DNA from: Burkholderiaceae bacterium
Lineage (GTDB): Bacteria > Pseudomonadota > Gammaproteobacteria > Burkholderiales > Burkholderiaceae_C
Assembly: GCA_023954035.1 (NCBI GenBank)
Contig: JAMLIT010000015.1
Location: forward strand, 1-64,000
Direction: 5' to 3'
Length of the DNA stretch: 64,000 nucleotides
The notes beneath the pieces are model-generated. The model saw only the letters and a program-made list of their open reading frames with translations, ran no database searches and was not told where the DNA came from. Both the position numbers and the translations under genes were made by a program. Positions 37,072-45,681 of the stretch are shown here, in pieces; position 1 is the stretch's first letter, and every line of letters begins with the position of its first letter.

Positions 37072-37703
37072 GTCCGGCCGCTCTTTGCCAGGTGGCGCGC
37101 ATAGTTCAGCGCCAGCTCCTGCTCGCTGATGTCAAACACGCGCACCAGGCGCCCCTGCGCGTCCAGCACCAACAGCGCCGCGTTGTGCTCGTAGTCGCCC
37201 CGGCCGTCGGGCACCACCACCACCTGCAGGCGGCGCAGCAAGGCGGCCGCTTCGCTGGCGTCCGGCACCCGCGCAAACTGCCACAGCGCTGGGTCCGCAC
37301 CCAGCTGGCGCGCGTAGGCAGCAAGGCGCTCAGGGGTGTCGTAGCTGCCGTCAAAACTGATGGACAGCAGGCGCACAGCCGCGCCGGGCGCCATCGGCTC
37401 CTGCTGCAAGCGGCGCTGCATTTGCTGAAATACGCCACCCAGGCTCAGGCAGACGGTCTCGCAGCGGGTATAGACGAAATCGACCACGGTGACGCGCCCG
37501 GCCCCGCTCAGCCAAGGGACCAAGGGCTGTGCCGGAAGTCCCGGCCCTTCAATGGACACCTCTGGCACAGGCACGGGCTGCAGCGCCACCTCCAGGCGGC
37601 GCGCGCCTTCGGCGGTCCAGACCTGAAAGTCGTGCGTGAGCCAGCTCGCGCCCGCATAGCCGGCGCAGACCAGCAGCGCGGCAGCGAGCGCGGTGCGCAG
37701 CAT
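37068..37703 (-). CDS. SCO1/SenC family copper chaperone
   Basis: 211 residues; one N-terminal membrane anchor (LAAALLVCAGYAGAS) and a thioredoxin-like fold with the copper-binding CxxxC as CETVC and the distal His in GDYEHNAALLVLD. It supplies copper to the CuB site of terminal oxidases. It is coupled to the upstream cytochrome c gene (start and stop share base 37703) and to the membrane protein downstream. Confidence 0.88.
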   Translation of the reverse strand: MLRTALAAALLVCAGYAGASWLTHDFQVWTAEGARRLEVALQPVPVPEVSIEGPGLPAQPLVPWLSGAGRVTVVDFVYTRCETVCLSLGGVFQQMQRRLQQEPMAPGAAVRLLSISFDGSYDTPERLAAYARQLGADPALWQFARVPDASEAAALLRRLQVVVVPDGRGDYEHNAALLVLDAQGRLVRVFDISEQELALNYARHLAKSGRT

Positions 37704-38320
37704 CAGCTGGCGGGCGCGGCCGCCAGCGCCTTGAGCGCGGCGCCGCCCTCAAATGGCGTATTGCGGGGACTGGCTTTGCGCTCGGTTTCGAACAGCGCGG
37801 GCAAAACCGCATCGGCCTTGTTGGACCAATTGCTGCGGATGAAGCTGGCCAATCCGGCCAGCTCGGCGTCCGACAGTTGGTGGAAAGGTGGCATGGCACC
37901 GTTGTAGTTGGCGCCTGCGACCGTGATGTCGCCATTGATGCCATGCAGCAAGATGTTGGCGAGCACGCGCGCGTCGCCCAGCACCCATTCCGAGCCGTCG
38001 AGCGGCGGGAACACGCCGGGCAAGCCCTTGCCGGTGGCCTGGTGGCAGGCGGCGCAGTGGGCGGCAAACAAGGCCTTGCCGTCGACGGCGGCGCCGGGCT
38101 CGGCCGGAGCCGGTCCCGAGAGATCGGCCACCGTGCGCCGGTCGCCCAGCCGTGCATTGCCGACCGGATCGGACAGCAGCAGGTAGACGACGCCAAACAG
38201 CACCATCACCAGAACCACGGCGGCGGCGACCAGGGGCATGGGGCGCATGCGCTCTTCGGGTTCGGCGTTCTCGCGCTCCTGCGCCAGATGCGTTTCGGAC
38301 TTTTCGGGAATCGGTTCCAT
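37703..38320 (-). CDS. Membrane-anchored monohaem cytochrome c
   Basis: 205 residues: a charged cytoplasmic N terminus, one membrane helix (LVAAAVVLVMVLFGVVYLLL), and a periplasmic class I cytochrome c domain with CAACH and the distal Met in GAMPPFHQLS. The start is ATG at 38320, 16 bp after ccoO, with GGAAAG upstream. In this cluster it may replace the missing di-haem CcoP as the electron entry point. Confidence 0.85.
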   Translation of the reverse strand: MEPIPEKSETHLAQERENAEPEERMRPMPLVAAAVVLVMVLFGVVYLLLSDPVGNARLGDRRTVADLSGPAPAEPGAAVDGKALFAAHCAACHQATGKGLPGVFPPLDGSEWVLGDARVLANILLHGINGDITVAGANYNGAMPPFHQLSDAELAGLASFIRSNWSNKADAVLPALFETERKASPRNTPFEGGAALKALAAAPAS

Positions 38321-38336
38321 GGCAGTGCTTTCCAAT

Positions 38337-38993
38337 TCAGGACGCTTTGGCGTCAGCGCTGCTCGCAGCGCCGGCCGGAGGCGGGGCCGCCGCAGGCGCC
38401 GCTTCGCCGCGCGGCTGCGGTGGCAGCACCGGGTAGGTGTGGTTCAGGCCGCGCAAGTAGCGCACAAGGTCCAGCGCCTCGGGCCGGGCCACCACCACGC
38501 GTCCATTGGGCGCAGCGCCCGGCGGCAGCTTGAGCACCACGTCGCCCTCTTCGGCTTCGGGCTTGACGTCGAACATGTACGGGTAGGACGGCATGATCGA
38601 CCCCGGCACATAGGCCCTGGGCTGGTACAAGTGCCCCAGATGCCAGTCCTGGCTGGGCTGGCGCGCGCCGATGTTGAACAGGTCGGGCCCGGTGCGCATG
38701 CTGCCCAGCAGGTGCGGTTTGTCGTAGATGTAGTCGCCCGGCACCGAGGCGCGGCCCCAGCCGCGTTCCGCGTCTGGTCCCAGGTTGCGGTCACGCGGCT
38801 GCTGGGTGTGGCAGTAGACGCAGCCGTTGGCGATATACACCTCGCGCCCGCGCAGCTCGGCGCTGCTATACGGCTTGAGGCCTTCAGGCGCGTGGACATC
38901 GCGCACCTGCACGTACGGCAGAACCACCAGCGCAGCGGTGGCCACGGCCAGCGCCACCATGGCGCCGGCCGCCAGCTTGACTTCATTCTCCAT
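38337..38993 (-). CDS. ccoO: cbb3-type cytochrome oxidase subunit II (CcoO-like)
   Basis: 218 residues: an N-terminal membrane helix (KLAAGAMVALAVATAALVVLPYV) and a mono-haem c domain with NGCVYCHTQQ, the CcoO signature YIANGCVYCHTQ, and a Met ligand around IMPSYPYMFD. The ATG at 38993 lies inside the end of the ccoN reading frame (11-bp overlap), so the two are coupled. The proline/alanine C-terminal tail is not typical. Confidence 0.88.
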   Translation of the reverse strand: MENEVKLAAGAMVALAVATAALVVLPYVQVRDVHAPEGLKPYSSAELRGREVYIANGCVYCHTQQPRDRNLGPDAERGWGRASVPGDYIYDKPHLLGSMRTGPDLFNIGARQPSQDWHLGHLYQPRAYVPGSIMPSYPYMFDVKPEAEEGDVVLKLPPGAAPNGRVVVARPEALDLVRYLRGLNHTYPVLPPQPRGEAAPAAAPPPAGAASSADAKAS

Positions 38994-40638
38994 GGAGCAC
39001 CTCCTGCGCCTTGCGCGGCCAGAACAGGGCGGCGCCGGTGCGCTGCGGTCCAAAACGCAGTGCCATCGCCAAAAAGTGCCCGACAAAAATGACGTGGCTC
39101 AGCACCATCAGCGAGCCGCCCACGCTGCGCCACTCCAGATAGGGAATGGTGACGGCCACCGAATCCATGAAGGGTTTGGTCGCATCCAGCATGTACAGGC
39201 CTTGCAGCCAGCCACCAATGGACAGGCCAATGAAGTAAATGCCGATGCCGATCGCCGCCAGCCAGAACTGCAGCGTGATCAGGCGCGGGTACGGCCATTC
39301 CCAGTTGAGCACGCGCGGCATCATGAAATAGATGGCGCCAAACAGCACCATGGTGACGAAGGCGTAGGCGCCCAAATGGGCATGCGCCACCGTGAAGTGC
39401 GTGAAGTGCGCCACCTGGTTGATTGAGCGCAGCGCCTCGAACGAGCCCTGCAGCGACGACAGCATGTACATGAAGCCGCCAAACATCATGAAGCGCAGCG
39501 TGGGCGAATAGCGCGCCAGGTGCATGCGCCCCCACATGGTGCCGGCCATGTTGATGGTGAAGGCCAGCACCGGAATGATCATCATCATGCTCTGCACGAT
39601 GGACAGCGTGGTCAGCCAGCCGGGCACCGGCCCGCCGATCAGGTGGTGGCCGCCGACCTGACCATAGAAGAAGGCCAATGTCCAGAACCCGAGAATGGAC
39701 AGGTTGTAGGAGCGCACCGGCCGCCCGATGATCTTGGGCAGGAAGTAGTAGATGGCTCCGACGCTCACCGGCGTGAACCACAAGCCCAGCACGTTGTGGC
39801 CGTACCACCAGTTGGTGGTCGCCTGCTGCACGCCGGTGTGCACACCCGGCAGCTTGGCAACGATGAACAGCAGGGCAATCCAGAGCAGTGCGGCGACGTG
39901 GTACCAGACGGTCACATAGAGTGATTCGACCTTGCGGTTCACCAGCGTGTAGAGAACCGGGCCGATGATGCAGATGAATCCGGCGACGATGAACAGGCCG
40001 ATCTGCCAGGGAATCTCCAGGTATTCCATGCCGTCGGTCCAGCCCGAACCGATGGCGCCGATGGCGCTGGCAATACCGGTGTTGATCAGCGCGCCGCCCA
40101 GCATCACCCAGGCCCCGCCCATCAAAGGCGTGCGCAGCAGGCGCGGGAGCAACCAGATGATGGTGCCGAGCGCCGCGTTGGAGATCCAGCCGTAGAGCAC
40201 GGCCGTGAGGTGCACGGTGCGGATGCGTCCAAAGGTCATCCAGGCTTCGCTCACCAGCAGGTCGGGCATGTGCAGCTTGAGCGACGAAGTCAGGCCCGCC
40301 ACCGAGCCCAGCACCAGCCACATGCAGGCAAAGGCGATGAACATGAACACCGGAAACGCGGTCGAGCGGTCGGCCTCCACGCGGTGCAGCAGCTCGTCCG
40401 GATCGGGCGGGTGGCCCGCCTCGCCGGCCTCGGCTGCGGCGTCACGCAGCGGTTTTTGCTCATCTCCGGGAAGCGCCGGGTCATCGGCCCGGCCAATTTC
40501 CCCCGGCGCAAAGATCACCGACGCGGCGCGCGGATTTTCCAGCAGCAAGCCCTTGCGCATCGACCAGATGAAAACAAACAGGCCGAGCAGCGAAAGCAAG
40601 AAGGCGCCGAGCAGGCTCAGGAGCGCACTGTCCATCAT
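38983..40638 (-). CDS. ccoN: cbb3-type oxidase catalytic subunit with N-terminal CcoS-like segment
   Basis: 551 residues. The CcoN core (from ~95) has the haem and copper histidines: HLTAVLYGW (low-spin haem), WWYGHNVLGLWFT and GGHHLIGG (CuB), and FTVAHAHLGAYAF (haem ligands). About 90 residues precede it: one membrane helix then FIWSMRKGLLLENPRAASVIFAPGEIG, which reads like the small maturation protein CcoS (normally separate), and an acidic linker. Start ATG at 40638 with AAGGA upstream. No ccoP, ccoQ, ccoG or ccoI lies near. Expected role: high-affinity oxygen reduction. Confidence 0.88.
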   Translation of the reverse strand: MMDSALLSLLGAFLLSLLGLFVFIWSMRKGLLLENPRAASVIFAPGEIGRADDPALPGDEQKPLRDAAAEAGEAGHPPDPDELLHRVEADRSTAFPVFMFIAFACMWLVLGSVAGLTSSLKLHMPDLLVSEAWMTFGRIRTVHLTAVLYGWISNAALGTIIWLLPRLLRTPLMGGAWVMLGGALINTGIASAIGAIGSGWTDGMEYLEIPWQIGLFIVAGFICIIGPVLYTLVNRKVESLYVTVWYHVAALLWIALLFIVAKLPGVHTGVQQATTNWWYGHNVLGLWFTPVSVGAIYYFLPKIIGRPVRSYNLSILGFWTLAFFYGQVGGHHLIGGPVPGWLTTLSIVQSMMMIIPVLAFTINMAGTMWGRMHLARYSPTLRFMMFGGFMYMLSSLQGSFEALRSINQVAHFTHFTVAHAHLGAYAFVTMVLFGAIYFMMPRVLNWEWPYPRLITLQFWLAAIGIGIYFIGLSIGGWLQGLYMLDATKPFMDSVAVTIPYLEWRSVGGSLMVLSHVIFVGHFLAMALRFGPQRTGAALFWPRKAQEVLHGE

Positions 40639-41021
40639 TGATCCTTGTGCATGCCGGCCCGGCGTCGGCTGGTTGCTTGACTTGCCGCAATGCAGCAAAT
40701 GCACTGTCCGGGTAAGCCAATGCGGACCGAATTTTAAGATTCATCCAAAATGAATTTTTTATGGCGCTGCATGCCCATGCATGCAACGCGCGTATTTTGG
40801 ATAAAAATGGGCTCCAGCGCTCATTAATAAAGCCTTATTAGCTACTTTTTTGATAGCGTTGGCCGGCGCAACGCGATTTCTGCGTCCCAGCGGCATGCCA
40901 GGCTCTGACGCCACGCCTGACGCCGACCCCAGGGCCCCAGCCGGCGTGCCCTTTGCGTGCCGGCATGGTGCAACGGCCTTGCAACTGCAACAATGCCTCT
41001 TTTGTCCAATGGGTTTGCGCC
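40639..41021. promoter_or_regulatory. Regulatory region between divergent ccoN and DUF294 genes
   Basis: A 383-bp region with no gene. It holds the inverted repeat ATTCAT-N5-ATGAAT at 40739-40755, about 100 bp before ccoN, a possible operator. TTGAC-N4-CGCAA at 40677-40690 is a weak (7/10) FNR-like site but is rather close to the start codon. A dispersed repeat copy occupies 40804-40857. Confidence 0.45.
40804..40857 (+). repeat. Double-hairpin dispersed repeat, copy F
   Basis: GGCTCCAGCGCT...AAGCCTT, then GCTAC-N7-ATAGC. It is the most decayed first stem of the family, and it lies in the promoter region between two divergent genes rather than at a gene end. Confidence 0.65.
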
Positions 41022-42908
41022 ATGAACTCCGCTCCCCCTTCCGCCGACGCTCTGCACGGCCTGCTCGCCGGTCACCGCATCTGGGCTGCGCTGGACCCCG
41101 CCGCGCTGGCGCAGTTCGCTGCGCAGTGGGAACAGGAGGACACCAGCGAGGGCATGCTGCTCCTGCCCCAGGGACGCTTGTTCAGCCGTTTGGGCATGGT
41201 GCTTGCGGGTGCGGTGGACTTGCTGGACCCGGACCTGGGGCACGCGGTTCGCCTGGAGCGCGGCGAGTTGTTCGGCTTTGGTGCAACGCCAGCGCGCCAC
41301 CTGACGACCTGGCAGGCCACCGCCGCGACCGATGGCGCCGTCGCCTGGCTGGCGCCCGCAGAACTGCAGCGCCTGTGCCAGACGCACGACGCACTGGAGT
41401 ACCACTTTCCCTCGCTGCCCAGCGCCACTGGCATGGCCCACGGCGAAGGCGAGGCGCCAGGCGAAGCCGGCCTGCGGCTCAACCGCCTGGCCACCCCCAT
41501 TCGCACGCTGCTGCGCCGGCCGCCGGTCAGCCTGTCGCCGGAGACGCCGATTCGGGACGTGGCCATTCACATGCGGTCGCAGCGCGTGTCCTCGGTGCTG
41601 CTGGTGGAGGACGGTGCGCTGATCGGCCTGGTGACCGACCGCGACCTGCGCAACCGGGCGTTGGCCGAGCAGCTCGACCCGGCGCTGCCGGTGCGCCGCA
41701 TTGCCACGCTGGCGCCGCGCACCTTGCAGGCCCACAGCCCCACGTTCGAAGCCATGCTGCTGATGGCGCGGGCCAATATCCACCATGTTCCGGTGATGGA
41801 CGGCGCGCAATTGGTCGGCATGGTGACCGCCACCGACCTGGCCGAACAGCAAAGCACCTCGGCCGTGGTGCTGGCCGGAGAAATCCACAAGCAGACCACC
41901 GCCGCCGGCCTGGCGCAAACCACGACCCGCCTCAAGGCGCTGCAACGCCACCTCGCCGACGCCGACGCCAGCGCCTACAGCACGGGCCACATCGTCACCG
42001 CCATCACCGACGCCATCACCGTGCGCCTGATCCAGCTGGCCGAGGAGCGCCTGGGCCCGGCGCCGGTGGACTATGTCTGGGTGGCTGCTGGCTCGCAGGC
42101 ACGCAGCGAGCAGACCGCTCTGTCGGACCAGGACAACTGCCTGGTGCTGTCCGACGACTACGACGAGACCCGCCACGGCGCCTGGTTCCGCGATTTTTCC
42201 CGTTTCGTCTGCGACGGCCTGGCGGCGTGCGGCTACATCCACTGCCCCGGCGAGATGATGGCCATGACCGACAAATGGCGCCAGCCGCGCGCGCGCTGGG
42301 CCGAATACTTCCGCCAGTGGGTCGACACGCCCGAACCCATGGCGCTGATGCTGACCTGCGTGTTTTTTGACCTGCGAGCCATCCACGGCCACAGCGAACT
42401 GCTCGATACGCTGCGCTCCGACATGCTCGAGCGCACCCGCGGCAACAGCCTGTTCCTGGCGCACATGGTGGGCAACGCGCTCAAGCACCGCCCGCCGCTG
42501 GGCCTGTTTGGCACCATCTCACGCATTCGCGGCGGCGAGCACCCGGGCACCATTGACCTCAAGCACACGGGCATCGTGCCCATCGTCGATCTGGCACGCT
42601 TGTTTGCGCTGGCCGGCGGCGTCGCCGCGGTCAATACCCATGACCGGCTGGAACTGGCGGCCGCGGCCGGCACCGCCGGCGAAGTGAGCCCCCAAAGCGC
42701 TCGCGATCTGCGCGAGGCGCTGGAATTCATCTCCAAGCTGCGCATCCGCCACCAGGCCCGGCAAATGGCCCAGGGCCAGGCACCCGACAACTTCCTGGCG
42801 CTGGAAGAACTCTCCAACTTCGAGCGCAGCCATTTGAAAGAGGCGTTCTCGGTGGTGCAGGTGGTGCAAGGCGTGCTGGGACAGCGCTACCAGGCGGGGC
42901 GGTTTTAG
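41022..42908 (+). CDS. cNMP-binding / CBS / DUF294 nucleotidyltransferase-like protein
   Basis: 628 residues with four parts: a cyclic-nucleotide-binding-like beta barrel (~20-130), a CBS pair (~165-290; VSSVLLVEDGALIGLVTDRDLR, NIHHVPVMDGAQLVGMVTATDLA), a GlnD-type nucleotidyltransferase (~310-450; GSQARSEQTALSDQDNCLVL, with GS and D-x-D as expected), and the DUF294 substrate-binding C domain. It probably senses an adenine nucleotide and modifies an unknown target. The same gene type is often seen beside ActP-like symporters and DnaQ-like exonucleases, as here. Start ATG at 41022. Confidence 0.85.
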   Translation: MNSAPPSADALHGLLAGHRIWAALDPAALAQFAAQWEQEDTSEGMLLLPQGRLFSRLGMVLAGAVDLLDPDLGHAVRLERGELFGFGATPARHLTTWQATAATDGAVAWLAPAELQRLCQTHDALEYHFPSLPSATGMAHGEGEAPGEAGLRLNRLATPIRTLLRRPPVSLSPETPIRDVAIHMRSQRVSSVLLVEDGALIGLVTDRDLRNRALAEQLDPALPVRRIATLAPRTLQAHSPTFEAMLLMARANIHHVPVMDGAQLVGMVTATDLAEQQSTSAVVLAGEIHKQTTAAGLAQTTTRLKALQRHLADADASAYSTGHIVTAITDAITVRLIQLAEERLGPAPVDYVWVAAGSQARSEQTALSDQDNCLVLSDDYDETRHGAWFRDFSRFVCDGLAACGYIHCPGEMMAMTDKWRQPRARWAEYFRQWVDTPEPMALMLTCVFFDLRAIHGHSELLDTLRSDMLERTRGNSLFLAHMVGNALKHRPPLGLFGTISRIRGGEHPGTIDLKHTGIVPIVDLARLFALAGGVAAVNTHDRLELAAAAGTAGEVSPQSARDLREALEFISKLRIRHQARQMAQGQAPDNFLALEELSNFERSHLKEAFSVVQVVQGVLGQRYQAGRF

Positions 42909-43073
42909 GTTGTTGCTTGATTGGCTGCGCTCGACCCCGGGCGTTGGCACGAACGCAGTGCAGGCATTGGGGTCGGATGACGATTTGGCGCAGCGAAACT
43001 CGTGCTCCGATCCCAATCCCGGAATGCTGGGCACAGCATGCGCGGGAGCCTTCACACAGCACAAATTCTGGCC

Positions 43074-43135
43074 ATTTTTGGCCTCCAGCGCTTGATACAT
43101 AAGCGCCGAGAGCTACCAATTTAATAGCAAATTCA
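43074..43135 (+). repeat. Double-hairpin dispersed repeat, copy G
   Basis: TTTTTGGCCTCCAGCGCTT-N6-AAGCGC, then GCTAC-N7-ATAGC and tail AAATTCAA. The TCA in the tail is the TGA stop of the convergent exonuclease gene (43133-43135), the same arrangement as at ahcY. Confidence 0.85.
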
Positions 43136-45304
43136 ATACTTCAACCGCGCGTAATACGTCTTCTGCGCCGCCTCGCGCGCCTGGCGCAGGGTGTGGATGC
43201 CCTGCTCGGCCAGCAGCGGAATCAGGCGCAGCCAGATTTCCGCCGTCACCAGCGCGTCACCCAGCGCAGTGTGGCGCCCGAGCACCGCCACATTGAAGCG
43301 CTCTGCAATGGCTTCCAAGCGGTGCGACTCCTGGTTCGGGTGCACCACGGCCGAGAGCAACAGGGTGTCGAGCACCGGCTGGCGAAACGCGATGCCGGTT
43401 GCCTCTTCCTGCAACTGCAGAAACTTCATGTCGAACGCCGCGTTGTGCGCCACCAGCACCGTGTCTTCGGCAAAGGCATGAAAGACGGGCAGCACCTGTG
43501 CGATGCGCGGCTGGCCGTTGACCATGTCCTGGGTAATGCCGTGGATGGGAATCGACTCGGCCGGAATGCTGCGGCCCGGATCCACCAGTTGCTCGAAGCT
43601 CTCCTGGCGCAAGAGCTTGCCGTTGACGATGCGCGCCGCGCCGATCTGGATGATCGCGTCGCCCCCCGAAGGATTGAGGCCCGTGGTTTCGGTGTCGAAC
43701 ACGGTGTACGCCAGCTCGGCCAGCGGGCGGTCCTCGAGCTCGCTGCCCTCTTCGCTGCTCTGGAACAAATCGAAGTCGTAGAACTCGGGCCGGCTCGGCA
43801 GCTCGGCCGGCGCGCCCCCGACTTCCTCGGCCTGGCCGCTGGCCAGCGGCAACAGAAAGCGAAACAAGGCCTGGTGGCGCACGCGCTCGCGCTCGAACCA
43901 CATTTCGCCGCCGTGACGTTCGACCACGTCGCGCACCGACAGCGGCGTGCGCTCGCGGCCAAAGCGCATGGCGTCCATCTCCCAGCTCATGACGGTCTCG
44001 TTGCTCATGGCCTGGCCGGTCCAGACCAGGTCGAGCTGCGCATGCGCGCCAGCGCGGGCCAGACGCAGTTGCAGAAAGCGCACCTCGAATTCGTCGACCA
44101 GGCGCGTGCTCAAGTAGGCGAGCGCCTGGAGCAGGGTGTAGCTGTCGACCTTGAGCCACAGCTGCGGGTCGATGTCCTCCAGCGTGACCGGACAGCCGCA
44201 GCGCGCGCGAATCTGCCGCTGCGCAGCAGCTGCCAGGTCCGCGCCCAGCATGTCCTCCAGCGGCCAGCGCGTCTTGAGGCGTTGCGCACTGCGCTGGGCC
44301 AGGTCGGTGACGCGCGCACCCATGGACGCGACCTCGTCGCGCACCACGCCCAGAAAGCGCTCGCGCATGTCGGGCGGTGTGTCGGGGTAGCCCAGCATGT
44401 CCACCGCGGTCTGGATATTGGCCAGCGACGCGCGGCTGCCCTCGGTCAGGCCGTGCAGCAACTGGTCGCGCTCGGCTTCCTCGGCCACGCTTTCGGTGAC
44501 GTTGTCGAGCATGAGCACGAAACCGGTGACTTCGGTGCTGCGCCCCGCCATGCCCTGGCTGGCGCGCACCGGCGCCACCTGCACGCGCAGCAGCTGCCCG
44601 CCCGCCACCGTGGTGACGAACTGTGCCGTCGGCCGGGCATCGCCCCGCGCGACCGCCTGCTGAATGCGCTCGAAGGCGTGCGCCAGCACCTGGCGCTCAA
44701 GCGCCGCGTAAATCGAGCGGCCAATTCCGATCAGCTCGGCCCCATCGGCCAGTTGCGGACCTTGCGAGAGCGCGCGAAACGCCTGGCGGGCGCGCTGGTT
44801 GTAGAGCAGGATACGCCCGGCGTGGTTGCACACCACCACGCTTTGCTGCAACTCGGCCATCAGCGCGGCCAGGCGGTCTTTTTCCTGCTGCACGCGCTCG
44901 CTCGCCTGCGTGACCTGTGCGTCCATCTCGGCGCGCAGGCGGTCGCGCTGCGCCGCCAGTTCGTTCACCGCCGCCGCCAGCGCCTGCATCTCGCGCGTGC
45001 CGCGCGGCTTGAGTTGCTGCGGCTGGCGGGCAGCCAGCACGACGCGCGCTTCCTCCAGCAGGCGGTGAGGCGCGCCCACGTAGCGCTGGTGCAGCAGGCG
45101 CAGCACCACCGCCACACCGATCAAGCCCAGCACCCAGCCGACAAAGACCAGCGCAATCCGCCCCGCCAGCACCTCTCCGACCGCGTCGCGTTCGGACGGG
45201 CCGAGCGTGGACCAGACGATGGCCGACATCAGCACCAGCCACAGCGCCATCACCAGGCCGGTGAGGGCGATGGCAGCCAGCAGGCGTGGATCGGTGCGCT
45301 TCAC
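43133..45304 (-). CDS. Membrane pseudokinase fused to DnaQ-like 3'-5' exonuclease
   Basis: 723 residues. Two membrane helices (~8-33, ~46-70), a coiled coil (~90-150), a PAS domain (~145-260), then a histidine-kinase-like block that lacks the phospho-accepting His-Glu/Asp motif (the place reads LTEGSRASLANIQ) and has only a degenerate ATPase half. The last ~180 residues are a DEDDh exonuclease: VFDTETTGLNPSGGDAIIQ, VAHNAAFDMKFL, and H/D in HTALGDALVTAEIW. GTG start at 45304 overlaps the response-regulator stop (GTGA). Usually annotated as DNA polymerase III epsilon, but it is not replicative. Confidence 0.85.
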   Translation of the reverse strand: MKRTDPRLLAAIALTGLVMALWLVLMSAIVWSTLGPSERDAVGEVLAGRIALVFVGWVLGLIGVAVVLRLLHQRYVGAPHRLLEEARVVLAARQPQQLKPRGTREMQALAAAVNELAAQRDRLRAEMDAQVTQASERVQQEKDRLAALMAELQQSVVVCNHAGRILLYNQRARQAFRALSQGPQLADGAELIGIGRSIYAALERQVLAHAFERIQQAVARGDARPTAQFVTTVAGGQLLRVQVAPVRASQGMAGRSTEVTGFVLMLDNVTESVAEEAERDQLLHGLTEGSRASLANIQTAVDMLGYPDTPPDMRERFLGVVRDEVASMGARVTDLAQRSAQRLKTRWPLEDMLGADLAAAAQRQIRARCGCPVTLEDIDPQLWLKVDSYTLLQALAYLSTRLVDEFEVRFLQLRLARAGAHAQLDLVWTGQAMSNETVMSWEMDAMRFGRERTPLSVRDVVERHGGEMWFERERVRHQALFRFLLPLASGQAEEVGGAPAELPSRPEFYDFDLFQSSEEGSELEDRPLAELAYTVFDTETTGLNPSGGDAIIQIGAARIVNGKLLRQESFEQLVDPGRSIPAESIPIHGITQDMVNGQPRIAQVLPVFHAFAEDTVLVAHNAAFDMKFLQLQEEATGIAFRQPVLDTLLLSAVVHPNQESHRLEAIAERFNVAVLGRHTALGDALVTAEIWLRLIPLLAEQGIHTLRQAREAAQKTYYARLKY

Positions 45305-45681
45305 GGGCGGTCCTTGGCCAGCATCTCGGCAACGCGCGCCACCAGTTCGCGCGTGGCAAACGGCTTGGTCATGTAGTCGTCCGCGCCCAATGCCATGCCT
45401 TTGGCCAGATCGGTGTCGCGTCCCTTGGCGCTGAGCATCAGGATGCGCGTGTGCGCCAGCGCGGAATTGCCGCGCACGCTGGCGCAGACTTCGAAGCCAG
45501 ATTTGATGGGCATCATCACGTCCAGCAGCACCAGGTCAGGTTGTTCGCGCTCGATGGCCTCCAGCGCCTGCTGGCCGTCGCGCGCCACGCTGACCGCGTA
45601 GCCCTCGCGCTGCAGCAGGTATTCCAGCGAGATCACGATGTTGGGCTCGTCGTCGGCGATCAGGATTTTCTTCGGGCTCAT
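45301..45681 (-). CDS. Response regulator, receiver domain only
   Basis: 126 residues from ATG at 45681, a stand-alone CheY-like receiver: acidic pocket DDEP, phospho-acceptor Asp in LVLLDVMMP, Thr/Ser in MLSAKG, and Lys in DYMTKPFA. No output domain. Its start overlaps the symporter-kinase stop by four bases and its stop overlaps the exonuclease start, so the three proteins are made together. It should pass the kinase signal to the exonuclease fusion or another partner. Confidence 0.9.
   Translation of the reverse strand: MSPKKILIADDEPNIVISLEYLLQREGYAVSVARDGQQALEAIEREQPDLVLLDVMMPIKSGFEVCASVRGNSALAHTRILMLSAKGRDTDLAKGMALGADDYMTKPFATRELVARVAEMLAKDRP

Noticed and set aside
40677-40690. FNR/ANR box TTGAC-N4-CGCAA before ccoN
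   Set aside because: Only 7 of 10 consensus bases, and too near the start codon for a class II FNR promoter; kept only as a remark in the gap entry.
40842-42488. 548-residue open frame on the minus strand opposite the DUF294 gene
   Set aside because: High-GC shadow frame; arginine/glutamine/histidine-rich with no domain, while the + strand has clear CBS and nucleotidyltransferase motifs.
43193-45376. 727-residue open frame on the + strand opposite the exonuclease fusion
   Set aside because: Shadow frame of a GC-rich gene; the minus strand encodes recognisable PAS and DEDDh motifs.
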